From Streptomyces orinoci (GTDB taxonomy: Bacteria > Actinomycetota > Actinomycetes > Streptomycetales > Streptomycetaceae): 64,000 nucleotides of DNA. Below, piece after piece: positions 36,680 to 45,787 of the stretch (its first letter is position 1; every line of letters begins with the position of its first letter). The stretch spans positions 1 through 64,000 of the forward strand of contig NZ_PHNC01000015.1 of NCBI RefSeq assembly GCF_003121295.1, given 5' to 3'. The notes below the pieces were generated by a model that worked only from the letters and a program-made list of their open reading frames with translations, searched no databases and was not told where the DNA came from. The position numbers and the translations under genes are program-made.

Positions 36680-39079
36680 TCAGGGCCGCCGCAGCGCCCA
36701 GCTGCTGGTCTCTCCCGGGCGGATGGTCAGGGTGCGGTCCGGCAGTACGACGCGGATTGCGGATTCCTCGGAGTCCGGGACGCTGATCGTCAGCTGGTCA
36801 CCGCTCAGGCGCACACCGATTCCCCAGTGCCGTTGATAGCGGATGGTGAAACCGCACTCGGAGAGTTCAGGGAGTTCCACCGGGTCGAGCCAGAGGGCGT
36901 CCTCACGCGTCTCCAGCCCGGTCAGACCGCGCTGGACCAGGTCCAGGGTGCCGGCCATGGCGCCGAGGTGAATGCCCTCGGCGGTGGTGCCGCGCTGGAC
37001 GTCGGCGACGTCCTCGGTCAGCGCCTCGCGGCAGTAGCGCCAGGCGTCGGCGCGGCGGGCCCGGGCCAGCACCCAGCCGTGGACCAGGCCGCTGAGGGTG
37101 GAGCCATGGCTGGTACGGGCCAGGTAGTAGTCCACCGTGCGCTGCCAGAGGTCATCGGTGAGCCGGTAGTCCAACCGCCGGAAAATTGCCGCGAGTTCGG
37201 CGGGCGAGAAGAGATAGCCGAGCATCAGGACATCGGCCTGTTTGGACGCCTGGTAGCGGTTGACCGAGTCGCCCTCCGCCTCCAGGATGCGGTCCAGCCG
37301 CCGGATCTCGCCGTACCGTGCGCGGTAGGCCGCCCAGTCCAGCTCGGCCAGCTCCCCATAGCCGTCGAACTGACTGATGACGCCCCGGTGGAAGGGCACC
37401 CGCAGACGCCTGGACACCTCCTCCCAGCGCGGGAGTTCGGTGGCGTCCAGGATGCCGCGTTCGAAGAGCTCCTGGCGGCGCCGCGGCGGCAGGCCGCGTA
37501 CCAGCTCCAGGGCCCGGGTGAGGACCCAGGCGGCGGTGACATTGGTGTAGGCGTTGTCGTCGATGCCCGGACGTCCGGTGCCGGGGTAGGCGTCGTGGTA
37601 CTCGTCGGGTCCGACGATGCCGCGGATGCGGTAGCGGCCGCTCGCCGGGTCGAGTACGGCGCCACCAGCCCAGAACCGGGCGATCGACAGCAGCATCTCC
37701 GCGCCCTTGGTGTGCAGATAGCCGGTGTCACCGGTGGCCTGGCAGTACTGCCAGACGTTGTAGGCGATGGCCGAGTTGACATGGTGCTGGAGACGGGAGT
37801 GGTCGGGCACCCAGCGGCCGGAGACGGGGTTGAGGTGCAGCGTCTGGGTCTCGTCCCGGCCGTCGCTGCCGCTCTGCCAGGGATAGCGCGCCCCGGCCCG
37901 GCCCTCCCGGCGGGCGGCCGCCAGCGCCCTGGGCAGGCGGCGGTGCCGGTAGTCCAGCAGGGCCCGGGACACCTCGGGGAAGTGCAGGTTCAGATAGGGC
38001 AGGACGAAGAGTTCGTCCCAGAAGACATGGCCCCGGTACGCCTCGCCGTGCAGCCCGCGGGCCGGAACCCCGACGTCCAGGTCCGCGGTGTGCGGGGAGA
38101 GCGTCTGCAGGACATGGAACAGGTGCAGGCGCAGTACGCGGCCGGCCTCGCCCGGTACATACAGGTCCGCTCGGCGCCACAACTGCTGCCAGACGGCGGT
38201 GTGGGAGCGCAGCAGGGCCGGGAAGTCCGGTGCCGCGGCGGCCCGTTCGACGGCCGCGGTGAAGGGATCGCTGATAGCCCGGTCATGGGAGGTGTGCAGG
38301 GCGACGGTCTTGTCCACGGTGACGGAACGCCCTGGAACGAGGGTGAGTTGGAGCAGGTGGGCGGCGCGGTGGCCGGAGGCTTCCCTGGTGATGGACGGTG
38401 CCGGGGAGCCGGACACGGTGGTGCGCTGGGCCAGGCCGATACCGGTGCCGGAACCCCTGGTGCGGCAGCGCAGCCAGACCAGCTCCGGGTCGCTCGTACC
38501 CGCCTGGAAGCCGGTGAGATGGCGGCGGTCCAGGGGCCGGTAGCGCGGCACATTGGCATTGACGACATCGCCGTCCAGGGCGGACTCGACGTCGATGCGT
38601 CCCGTCCAGCCCTCCGCGGTGAAGACGGTGCGCAGGGCCGCGAGGTGCGGATCCGCCATATGGACCAGCCGTTGCTGCTCGACCCTCAGCACCCGTCCGC
38701 CGGCCGCCCGGCAGCGCAGGGTCCGGCCGAGGGTGCCCTGCCGCAGGCGCAGCACCAGCCGGTGCTCCAGTACCTCGGTTTCTTCCATGGTGATCCACGG
38801 GCCGGGCGCGGCGTCGGCGGCCGGCAGGCGGAAGCGCAGCGGCAGCCAGTTGGGGAGATTGACGATGTCCTCGTTCTCCACCTGGCGCCCGGCCACGGTG
38901 GAGACCAGGCGGTCATAGCATCCGGCGGCGTAGGTGCCGGGGTAGTGGCCCTGCCCGGCCCGGCTCTCGGGAGCGGCCCCCCGGGTGGCGAAGTAGCCGT
39001 TGCCCAGCGTGCACAGCGCTTCGCGCAGTCCCTCGGTGGCAGGGTCATAGCCGGTGTACTCCCAGGTCCACTCCGGCAT
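36680..39079 (-). CDS. Glycoside hydrolase family 65 enzyme (disaccharide phosphorylase/trehalase type)
   Basis: A 799-residue protein, normal length for GH65. The N-terminal beta-sandwich begins EWTWEYTGYDPATEGLREAL with TLGNGYFATRG. The (alpha/alpha)6 barrel contains GHVFWDELFVLPYLNLHFPE and IVGPDEYHDAYPG, where Glu493 is the conserved general acid. NAYTNVTAAW and YQASKQADVLML follow, then TSHGSTLSGLVHGW, the phosphate-contact region. A C-terminal beta sandwich closes the protein. It probably phosphorolyses or hydrolyses a trehalose-, maltose- or kojibiose-like disaccharide; substrate cannot be read from sequence. It is divergent from the hydrogenase genes with a 122-base gap, suggesting shared regulation and mobilisation of stored sugar under low energy. 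Confidence 0.9.
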   Translation of the reverse strand: MPEWTWEYTGYDPATEGLREALCTLGNGYFATRGAAPESRAGQGHYPGTYAAGCYDRLVSTVAGRQVENEDIVNLPNWLPLRFRLPAADAAPGPWITMEETEVLEHRLVLRLRQGTLGRTLRCRAAGGRVLRVEQQRLVHMADPHLAALRTVFTAEGWTGRIDVESALDGDVVNANVPRYRPLDRRHLTGFQAGTSDPELVWLRCRTRGSGTGIGLAQRTTVSGSPAPSITREASGHRAAHLLQLTLVPGRSVTVDKTVALHTSHDRAISDPFTAAVERAAAAPDFPALLRSHTAVWQQLWRRADLYVPGEAGRVLRLHLFHVLQTLSPHTADLDVGVPARGLHGEAYRGHVFWDELFVLPYLNLHFPEVSRALLDYRHRRLPRALAAARREGRAGARYPWQSGSDGRDETQTLHLNPVSGRWVPDHSRLQHHVNSAIAYNVWQYCQATGDTGYLHTKGAEMLLSIARFWAGGAVLDPASGRYRIRGIVGPDEYHDAYPGTGRPGIDDNAYTNVTAAWVLTRALELVRGLPPRRRQELFERGILDATELPRWEEVSRRLRVPFHRGVISQFDGYGELAELDWAAYRARYGEIRRLDRILEAEGDSVNRYQASKQADVLMLGYLFSPAELAAIFRRLDYRLTDDLWQRTVDYYLARTSHGSTLSGLVHGWVLARARRADAWRYCREALTEDVADVQRGTTAEGIHLGAMAGTLDLVQRGLTGLETREDALWLDPVELPELSECGFTIRYQRHWGIGVRLSGDQLTISVPDSEESAIRVVLPDRTLTIRPGETSSWALRRP

Positions 39080-39201
39080 GGTCGGCCTCGCTTCCGTTCA
39101 ATCGGGCTCAAGGAGAACAGATGCGGCCGGGATACGGAGTCCTGTGCCACCCCGCCGGGCGTGTGATCGTGGAAGCCGCAGCCCCGGGAGAGGAGTGAGC
39201 C

Positions 39202-39705
39202 ATGACGGTCCGCGGGCGCATCGTGGTCATCGGGGTCGGCAATGAGTTCCGCCGGGATGACGGGGTGGGCCCGGTGGTCATCGCCCGGCTGCGGGAGGGG
39301 GCGTTGCCGGCCGGTACGGTGCCGGCCGTGAGCGATGGCGACCCCGGCCGGCTGATGGGGCTGTGGGAGAACGCGGGACTGGCGGTGGTCGTGGACGCCG
39401 CCCGTGCACACCCGGGGTGTCCGGGCCGGGTGCACCGCCTGGAACCGGCGGCGGGGCGGGTGTTGGCGCGGCGGAGTGCGGCCGGCTCGCATGGGCTCGG
39501 CCTCGCGGAGGCCATGGAGCTGTCGCGGGCGCTCGGGCGGGCGCCCGGACGTCTGGTCGTCTACGCGGTCGAGGGGGCGGATACCTCGTTGGGGGTGGGG
39601 CTGACGGAGGGGGTCGCGGCGGCGGTGGAAGCGGTGGTGGGGCGTATCCATGAGGAGATCGCGCGGCACTTCGGCGCCGGAGACGCCCGGATCCCGGCGC
39701 GGTAA
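39202..39705 (+). CDS. NiFe-hydrogenase maturation protease (HycI/HyaD family)
   Basis: A 167-residue protein with GAGAGGAG upstream of the ATG at 39202. The N-terminus IVVIGVGNEFRRDDGVGP is the family hallmark. The Ni-contacting acidic residues fall at Glu (GNEF) and Asp (SDGDPGRL), with the His in GSHGLGLAEA, so the active site looks complete. It should remove the C-terminal peptide of the hydrogenase large subunit encoded at 43244 after Ni insertion. About 300 bases with no supportable gene separate it from hydB. The other maturation genes (hypA-F) are not in this window. Confidence 0.9.
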   Translation: MTVRGRIVVIGVGNEFRRDDGVGPVVIARLREGALPAGTVPAVSDGDPGRLMGLWENAGLAVVVDAARAHPGCPGRVHRLEPAAGRVLARRSAAGSHGLGLAEAMELSRALGRAPGRLVVYAVEGADTSLGVGLTEGVAAAVEAVVGRIHEEIARHFGAGDARIPAR

Positions 39706-40004
39706 GGCCATGGGCCCAGCGCGGCGCCTTGTGGCCGCGGATACGGCCGTGCGTGGTGAGCTGCGCCCGGTGGGGTGGTTCCGTGCGGGCGCCATGACTG
39801 GTCGCGCCCACGCCGCGGGGCGCCCTCGCGTCCCATGGGGCGCAACCCGCACGGAGCGACAGCGGGCCCGACCCGCCAAGTGGCTCAACTCCCCGCCCGC
39901 CCGGAGTGCGGGGCGTCGGCGGCATGGCCACGCTGGGAGGGCGGCCGGCGCGGGCCGGTTCCGGTGCCGCCACGGCGCAAGGCGACCATGGACAGGAGAA
40001 TCGC

Positions 40005-41180
40005 ATGCCCTCCGCGACCACCACGCGGGACCCCGCACCCCCGGCCTGCGTCCTGGACCGCCAGGGACTGGACGCCCTGGTTCAGGCCCTGCGGGCCCGG
40101 GGCCGTACGGTGATCGGGCCCACCCACCGCGGTGGGGCCATTGTGCTGGAGGAACTCCGCTCCGCCGCCGAGCTGCCCTATGGCTGGGGCGTGGAGCTGG
40201 ACGGCGGCCACTACCGGGTGGTGCGCCGGGAGGACGAGGCCGCCTTCGCCCACAGCGCCGGACCGCAGTCCTGGAAGAACTATCTGCTGCCCGAGCGGGT
40301 ACGGCAGTGGACCGCCGACCGGGCGCCGGACGGCGAGCTGACCGTACGGCAGGAGCGGCATCCACCCGCCTCCTACGCCTTCCTGGGCGTACGGCCCTGC
40401 GATCTGAGGGCCATCGCCATCCAGGACCGTGTGCTGCTCGGCGGCTGGCACCGTGACGACGCCTATCAGGCCCGGCGCAACGGGGCCTTCCTGATCGCCG
40501 TGGAGTGCACCGAGCCGGGCGCCACCTGTTTCTGTGTCTCCATGGGCACCGGCCCGGCGGCCGGACCCGGCTATGACATCGCGCTGACCGAGGTGCTGGA
40601 CGAGACCGGACACCGCTTCCTGGCCCGGGCCGGAACCGCCGAAGGGGCCGAAGTGCTGGCCGGGTTGCCGCAGCGCGATGCCGACGCGGCCACCCGGACC
40701 GCGGCGGCGGAAGCGGTGGAGTCGGCGGCCGGACGCATGGGCCGCAGCATGCCACCGGTGGACCTGCACACCCTGATGGCCTCCAGCCTGGAAGCCGAGC
40801 GCTGGGACGAGGTGGCGTCCCGCTGCCTGACCTGCGGCAACTGCACCATGGCCTGCCCCACCTGCTTCTGCACCACCACCGAGGACATCACCGACCTCAC
40901 CGGCGACCACGCCGAGCGCTGGAGCCGCTGGGAGTCCTGCTACGACCTGGACTTCTCCCATCTGCCCGGCGGACCGGTCCGGCAGTCCGGCCGCAGCCGC
41001 TACCGGCAGTGGCTCACCCACAAACTGGGCACCTGGTGGGACCAGTTCGGCAGCTCCGGCTGTGTGGGCTGCGGCCGCTGCATCGTGTGGTGCCCGGTGG
41101 CCATCGACATCACCGAGGAAGCGCACGCCCTGCACCAGGAGCAGCTGGCCCGCCGGGCGGCGGGGGAGGGGACGCCATGA
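40005..41180 (+). CDS. Hydrogenase beta subunit, 4Fe-4S electron-transfer protein (HydB-like)
   Basis: A 391-residue protein with ACAGGAG upstream of the ATG at 40005. Upstream frames extend further but lack codon logic. The middle part carries FLGVRPCDLRAIAIQD, typical of the HydB/AsrA-type iron-sulfur subunit. The C-terminal half has two Cys clusters: RCLTCGNCTMACPTCFC and CVGCGRCIVWCPVAID, enough for two 4Fe-4S centres. It passes electrons between the hydrogenase dimer and the flavin subunit in group 3b NAD(P)-linked hydrogenases. Its stop overlaps the next ATG (ATGA). Confidence 0.88.
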   Translation: MPSATTTRDPAPPACVLDRQGLDALVQALRARGRTVIGPTHRGGAIVLEELRSAAELPYGWGVELDGGHYRVVRREDEAAFAHSAGPQSWKNYLLPERVRQWTADRAPDGELTVRQERHPPASYAFLGVRPCDLRAIAIQDRVLLGGWHRDDAYQARRNGAFLIAVECTEPGATCFCVSMGTGPAAGPGYDIALTEVLDETGHRFLARAGTAEGAEVLAGLPQRDADAATRTAAAEAVESAAGRMGRSMPPVDLHTLMASSLEAERWDEVASRCLTCGNCTMACPTCFCTTTEDITDLTGDHAERWSRWESCYDLDFSHLPGGPVRQSGRSRYRQWLTHKLGTWWDQFGSSGCVGCGRCIVWCPVAIDITEEAHALHQEQLARRAAGEGTP

Positions 41181-41635
41181 TGGGCCACGGCGGGCTGTTC
41201 GCCGCGCTGCCCGAGGGGCGGCGGGAGGCGCTGCTGGCCATCGCCCGCGAGGTCAAATACCCGGTGGGCAGCCGGATTTTCGAGGAAGGCGGCCGAGCGG
41301 ACCGGTTCTGGGTCGTCAACACCGGGACGGTCGCCCTCGATCTGCATGTGCCCGGGCGCCGCGCGGCCGTCATCGACACCGTCGGCCCCGGTGAACTGCT
41401 GGGCTGGTCCTGGCTGTTCCCGCCCCACCACTGGCACCTGGGCGCCCAGGCCACCGGCGAGGTCGGCGCCTGGGAGTTCGGCGCCGATTCCGTCCGCGCC
41501 CTGTGCGCCCGGGACCCGGAACTGGACCACGCCCTGCTGATGTATGTCTCGGAGACCATCGGCAAACGGCTGCGCTCCGCCCGTACCCGGCTGCTCGACC
41601 TGTACGGACCGGCCGGCAGCGGGCAACTGCGATGA
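41177..41635 (+). CDS. Cyclic-nucleotide-binding-domain protein inside the hydrogenase operon
   Basis: A 152-residue protein overlapping both neighbours by ATGA. It is a single CRP-type beta-roll: FAALPEGRREALLAIAREVK, GSRIFEEGGRADRFWVVNTG, VDTVGPGELLGWSW-like segments (the actual run begins IDTVGPGELLGW) and a C-terminal helix. The usual phosphate-binding cassette R-S-A-A is not preserved (the stretch reads FPPHHWHLGAQATG), so nucleotide binding is doubtful. There is no HTH, so it is not a transcription factor. Its location between hydB and hydG suggests an accessory or regulatory subunit of the enzyme; this is inference. Confidence 0.85.
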   Translation: MMGHGGLFAALPEGRREALLAIAREVKYPVGSRIFEEGGRADRFWVVNTGTVALDLHVPGRRAAVIDTVGPGELLGWSWLFPPHHWHLGAQATGEVGAWEFGADSVRALCARDPELDHALLMYVSETIGKRLRSARTRLLDLYGPAGSGQLR

Positions 41636-42438
41636 CGGACCCGCCCGTTCCCTACCGGGTGCTGGACACCCGCCCAGAGACCGCCGACACCGTCACCTTC
41701 CGCCTGGCCCCGGCCGGACGGGCGCTGCCGCCCTTCGCCCCGGGACAGTTCGCGATGCTCTACGCCTTCGGCGTCGGCGAGGCACCGGTGTCGGTGGCCG
41801 GAATCCTCCCGGACAGCGGCCTGATGCACACCGTCCGCGCGGTCGGCGCGGTCTCCCGGGCGCTGCACCGGCTGCGGTCCGGCGATGTGGTCGGAGTGCG
41901 CGGGCCCTTCGGCACCGGCTGGGACCTGCCCCTGGCCGCCGGGGACGATCTGCTGGTGGTCGCGGGCGGCATCGGCCTGGCCCCGCTGCGCCCGCTGGTG
42001 CAGGCGGTACTGGCCGCACCGCAGGGGTACGGGCGGCTGAACGTCCTGGTCGGCGCCCGCAGCCCGGACGATCTGCTCTACCGCGAGGAACTGGGCGGCT
42101 GGGCCCTGCCCTACTGCGGCGTCACCGTGGACCGGGCCGGCGCCGGCTGGCCGGGCCGGGTGGGGCTGGTCACCGCGCTGCTGGACCAGGCCCGGTTCTC
42201 GCCCGCCGAGACCACCGCCTTCATCTGCGGCCCGGAGGTGATGATCCGTGCCACCGCCCGGGAGCTGCTGCACCGCGGCGTCCTGCCGCAGCGGATCCTG
42301 ATCTCCCTGGAACGCAATATGCACTGCGCCACCGGGCACTGCGGCCACTGCCAGCTGGGACCGCTGCTGCTGTGCCGCGACGGCCCGGTGGTCGGCTATG
42401 ACCGCGCCGAACACCTGCTGACCGTACGGGAGTTGTGA
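41632..42438 (+). CDS. Hydrogenase gamma subunit, FAD/NAD(P)-binding (HydG-like)
   Basis: A 268-residue ferredoxin-NADP reductase-like protein. The N-terminal beta barrel contains [20 protein letters not shown] for FAD, the middle has [15 protein letters not shown] for NAD(P), and [12 protein letters not shown] lies in the reductase C-lobe. The tail [14 protein letters not shown] plus a final LLLC provides four Cys for a 2Fe-2S centre, as in PyrK/HydG/AsrB. It couples the hydrogenase to the NAD(P)H pool. The ATG at 41632 overlaps the previous stop, and its own stop overlaps the next ATG (TGATG). Confidence 0.88.
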   Translation: MTDPPVPYRVLDTRPETADTVTFRLAPAGRALPPFAPGQFAMLYAFGVGEAPVSVAGILPDSGLMHTVRAVGAVSRALHRLRSGDVVGVRGPFGTGWDLPLAAGDDLLVVAGGIGLAPLRPLVQAVLAAPQGYGRLNVLVGARSPDDLLYREELGGWALPYCGVTVDRAGAGWPGRVGLVTALLDQARFSPAETTAFICGPEVMIRATARELLHRGVLPQRILISLERNMHCATGHCGHCQLGPLLLCRDGPVVGYDRAEHLLTVREL

Positions 42439-43247
42439 TGACCACCCAGGCGCGCCCACGGCTGGCGGTCTTCAAGTTCGCCTCCTGCGACGGCTGTCAG
42501 CTCACCCTGCTCGACTGCGAGGACGAACTGCTGCCGCTGGCCGGAGAGGTGGACATCGCCTACTTCCTGGAGGCGTCCAGCGCGGTGGAGCCCGGCCCCT
42601 ACGATCTGGCGCTGGTGGACGGATCGATCACCACCGCCGAGGACGCCGAGCGCATCCGCCATATCCGCGCCGAGTCCCGCCATCTGGTGAGCATCGGCGC
42701 CTGTGCCACGGCCGGCGGGGTGCAGGCGCTGCGCAACTTCGCGGATGTGGCGGAGTTCCGTGACATCGTCTACGCCCGGCCCGAATACATCGAGACCCTG
42801 GCCACCTCCACCCCGATCGCCGCCCATGTGCCCGTGGACCTGGAGCTCCAGGGCTGCCCCATCGACCGCGGACAGCTGCTGGAGGTGATCACCGCCTTCC
42901 TGGCCGGACGGAAACCCGACATCCCCCGGCACAGCGTCTGCTTTGCCTGCAAGCGGCGCGGAACGCCATGTGTGACGGTCGCCCATGGCACCCCCTGCCT
43001 GGGGCCGGTCACCCACGCCGGATGCGGCGCCCTCTGCCCGTCCTACGGCCGTGGCTGCTACGGCTGTTTCGGCCCGTCGGGCTCGGTGAACATGCCCGCG
43101 ATGATCCCGCTGCTGCGCAGCGACGGACTGAGCGACCAGGATGTGCTGCGACTGCTGCACACCTTCAACGTCGCAGCCTTCGCCGAACTGGAGACCACCG
43201 AGGAGGCGCCGCACCGCTGGGCCCGGCCGGAGGGGGAGCGGTCGTGA
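42438..43247 (+). CDS. NiFe-hydrogenase small subunit (HydD-like)
   Basis: A 269-residue soluble small subunit with no twin-arginine signal, as expected for cytoplasmic group 3 enzymes. [18 protein letters not shown] gives the first Cys ligands of the proximal cluster, with [12 protein letters not shown] and [12 protein letters not shown] supplying the rest. A C-terminal Cys-rich region ([30 protein letters not shown]) supports two more 4Fe-4S clusters. ATG 42438 is chosen over GTG 42435 for spacing. The stop overlaps the large-subunit GTG (GTGA). Confidence 0.9.
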   Translation: MTTQARPRLAVFKFASCDGCQLTLLDCEDELLPLAGEVDIAYFLEASSAVEPGPYDLALVDGSITTAEDAERIRHIRAESRHLVSIGACATAGGVQALRNFADVAEFRDIVYARPEYIETLATSTPIAAHVPVDLELQGCPIDRGQLLEVITAFLAGRKPDIPRHSVCFACKRRGTPCVTVAHGTPCLGPVTHAGCGALCPSYGRGCYGCFGPSGSVNMPAMIPLLRSDGLSDQDVLRLLHTFNVAAFAELETTEEAPHRWARPEGERS

Positions 43248-44557
43248 ACCGGGTGCTGCGGGTCGGCGCGCTCGCCCGGGTCGAGGGCGAGGGAGCGCTC
43301 CACCTCACCATCGACGACGGCACGGTCACCGCGGCCCGGCTGCGGATCTTCGAACCCCCGCGCTTCTTCGAGGCCTTCCTGCGCGGGCGCCGGCACACCG
43401 AGCCGCCCGACCTCACCTCCCGGGTCTGCGGCATCTGCCCGGTCGCCTACCAGATGAGCGCCTGCCGGGCCGTGGAGGACGCCTGCGGTGTCACCGTGGA
43501 CGGCCAACTGGCCGCGCTGCGGCGCCTGTTGTACTGCGGCGAATGGATCGAGAGCCAGACCCTGCACATCCATCTGCTGCACGCCCCCGACTTCCTCGGC
43601 CAGGACAGCGCCATCCAGCTCGCCCGGGAGCACCGCGCCGCCGTCGAGCGCGGCCTGCGGATCAAGCAGGCCGGAAACGCCATCGTCGAGCTGCTGGGCG
43701 GGCGTTCCATCCATCCCGTCAACATCCGGGTCGGCGGCTTCCACCGCGTCCCCGGACGCGCCGAACTGCGGGCGCTGGCCGAGCGCTTGCGCCCGGCCCG
43801 CGATGACGCGCTCGCGGCCCTGCGCTGGGTGGCGGGCTTCGACTTCCCCGAGGCCGAGTGCCAGGCCGACCTGTTCGCCCTGGCGGAGCCCGACTGCTAC
43901 GCCATCGACGGGGGCACCCCCACCGTGCTGCCCTACGGGCAGGAGCGGCGGGCCTTCCCGTTGCGCGACTTCACCGCTCATGTGGTGGAGGAGCAGGTGC
44001 CCTACTCCCACGCGCTGCACGCCCGGCTCGACGGCCGCCGGCACCTGTGCGGCTCGCTGGCCCGCTATGCCATCAGCGGCCATCTGCTGCCCGCCCCGGT
44101 ACGCCAGGCCGCGCGGGAAGCGGGCCTGGACGGGGAGTGCCGCAACCCCTACCGCAGCATTGTGATCCGGGCCGTGGAGGTCCTCTATGCGCTGGAAGAG
44201 GCCCTGCGCCTGATCGACGACTATGACCCGCCGCCCCGCCCGGCCGTGGACGTACCGCCGCGGGCCGGCACCGGCCATGGCGCCACTGAGGCCCCGCGCG
44301 GCATGCTCTACCACCGCTATGCCCTGGACGCGGACGGCATCGTCACCGACGCCCGCCTGATCCCGCCCACCTCACAGAACCAGGGCGCCATCGAGGACGA
44401 CCTGCGCCGGATCGTGCAGCACCGGCTCACCGGCTCGGAGGCCACCGACACCGAACTGACCCGGCTCGCCGAACGCGCCATCCGCAACCACGATCCCTGC
44501 ATCTCCTGCTCGGCCCACTTCCTCGACCTGACCGTGGAACGGGGTCCGGGGGGCTAG
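43244..44557 (+). CDS. NiFe-hydrogenase large subunit, group 3b-like (HydA-like)
   Basis: A 437-residue catalytic subunit with GTG start at 43244. The N-terminal L1 motif [15 protein letters not shown] holds Cys-x2-Cys for the NiFe site. The C-terminal L2 motif [15 protein letters not shown] has the second Cys pair. The terminal peptide after the His ([12 protein letters not shown]) is the likely substrate of the maturation protease at 39202. Gene order B-(CNBD)-G-D-A matches cytoplasmic bidirectional NAD(P)-linked (sulf)hydrogenases. It probably balances reductant during oxygen limitation. Confidence 0.92.
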   Translation: MNRVLRVGALARVEGEGALHLTIDDGTVTAARLRIFEPPRFFEAFLRGRRHTEPPDLTSRVCGICPVAYQMSACRAVEDACGVTVDGQLAALRRLLYCGEWIESQTLHIHLLHAPDFLGQDSAIQLAREHRAAVERGLRIKQAGNAIVELLGGRSIHPVNIRVGGFHRVPGRAELRALAERLRPARDDALAALRWVAGFDFPEAECQADLFALAEPDCYAIDGGTPTVLPYGQERRAFPLRDFTAHVVEEQVPYSHALHARLDGRRHLCGSLARYAISGHLLPAPVRQAAREAGLDGECRNPYRSIVIRAVEVLYALEEALRLIDDYDPPPRPAVDVPPRAGTGHGATEAPRGMLYHRYALDADGIVTDARLIPPTSQNQGAIEDDLRRIVQHRLTGSEATDTELTRLAERAIRNHDPCISCSAHFLDLTVERGPGG

Positions 44558-44674
44558 TTGCCGGCCCAGGCGTTCCGCTTGCCACGGCGGCCAAGTGGGC
44601 CGGCGGGCTCCCCCACGCGCGCGGGCGAGGGATCGTGGAAGTGAGGAGAATCCCGCACACGGAGGTGACGGGCG

Positions 44675-44962
44675 ATGCTCTTCTGGATGGGCCACGGCGG
44701 CTGGAGCTGGTTCGCCATGTCGGTCAGCATGATCCTCTTCTGGGTGCTGCTGATCCTCGGCGCCGTCCTGCTCTTCAGCGCCCTCGGCCGCCTGCGCGAA
44801 CACCCTCGTCCACACGCCCCATGGCATGCTCCGCCTGCGCCCGGCCCCGAGCAGATCCTGGGCGAGCGCTTCGCCCGCGGGGAGATCGATGAGGAAGAGT
44901 ACCGGCGCCGCCTGGCCGTACTGCGCTCCTCGGGCCCGTCCGGACCGGGGCCGCAGCCTTGA
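44675..44962 (+). CDS. SHOCT-domain membrane protein
   Basis: A 95-residue protein with GGAGGTGA upstream of the ATG at 44675. One transmembrane helix (AMSVSMILFWVLLILGAVLL) is followed by a Pro/His-rich linker and a C-terminal SHOCT motif ILGERFARGEIDEEEYRRRL. SHOCT segments are short oligomerisation or regulatory helices of unclear role, common in stress islands of this type. It lies between the hydrogenase operon and hsp20. Confidence 0.85.
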   Translation: MLFWMGHGGWSWFAMSVSMILFWVLLILGAVLLFSALGRLREHPRPHAPWHAPPAPGPEQILGERFARGEIDEEEYRRRLAVLRSSGPSGPGPQP

Positions 44963-45093
44963 CCGGCTCCGGCGTCAGGACCTACCCGGCGCTCCCGCCC
45001 GTGGCGCCGAGCCGGGAGCCGCCGTTCTCGGCTGCGGTGACAGCCGGGCGGGACCATGGGAGGAGGGGAGCACATACGGCAAGGAGGTGCGCC

Positions 45094-45528
45094 ATGGCCG
45101 AGACATCGCCGGCCCGGCGCCGGTCAGGGCTGCCGGAGCTGATGGAGTGGCTCGGGTCGGGGTTCCCCGACTGGCCGGGGGCCTGGGGGGCGCGGGAATC
45201 CCATGTGATCCCGATCGAGGTGACGGACGACGGCGAGCGGTATGTGCTGCGCGCCGAGCTGCCCGGCATGGACCCGGAGAAGGACATCGAGATCACGGTC
45301 GAAGGGGACACCCTGACCGTCCGGGCCGAGCACACCGAAACCAAGGAGGACAAGCGGCACTCGGAGTTCCGTTATGGCTCCTTCCAGCGTTCCGTCCGGT
45401 TGCCGTTCCCCATCCCGGAGGACGGACCCGCCGCCGAGTACCGCGATGGAATCCTCACGGTGACCGTTCCAAGGGCGGCCAGGGAGGAGCGGGCCACCCG
45501 CACCGTCCAGGTCCGGCGCGCCGGGTAG
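45094..45528 (+). CDS. Hsp20/alpha-crystallin family small heat-shock protein
   Basis: A 144-residue protein with AAGGAGG upstream of the ATG at 45094. It has the alpha-crystallin domain: VTDDGERYVLRAELPGMDPE, DIEITVEGDTLTVRAEH, FRYGSFQRSVRLP, and the closing YRDGILTVTVPRA (G-x-L-T-V-x-V-P motif). The N-terminus (ELMEWLGSGFPDWPG) drives oligomer formation in this family. The protein is a cytoplasmic ATP-independent holdase. It is of the same type as the dormancy-associated HspX-like proteins of actinobacteria. Confidence 0.93.
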   Translation: MAETSPARRRSGLPELMEWLGSGFPDWPGAWGARESHVIPIEVTDDGERYVLRAELPGMDPEKDIEITVEGDTLTVRAEHTETKEDKRHSEFRYGSFQRSVRLPFPIPEDGPAAEYRDGILTVTVPRAAREERATRTVQVRRAG

Positions 45529-45787
45529 CCGGCCGAGTGGGTCATCATCCGGACCGAACAGCGGGCCCGCAATCGAGCCCTGCGGCTGCCGTGCCGCGCG
45601 AGGCCCGGCAGCCCGCCGTGGTGCGGTGGGCCCGACGGCGGTTCCGCGGACCGCATCCGGGTGGCCGGTGACCACCGCCTACGCGCATGAGCAGCGCGCC
45701 CTGGCTTTCCCCGGGGGCACATGCTGAGCGGGCGCTGCGGATGCCCGCGGCTCACCGCCGGGCGGCGTCGCCCCGCCCGCCCGGCCA

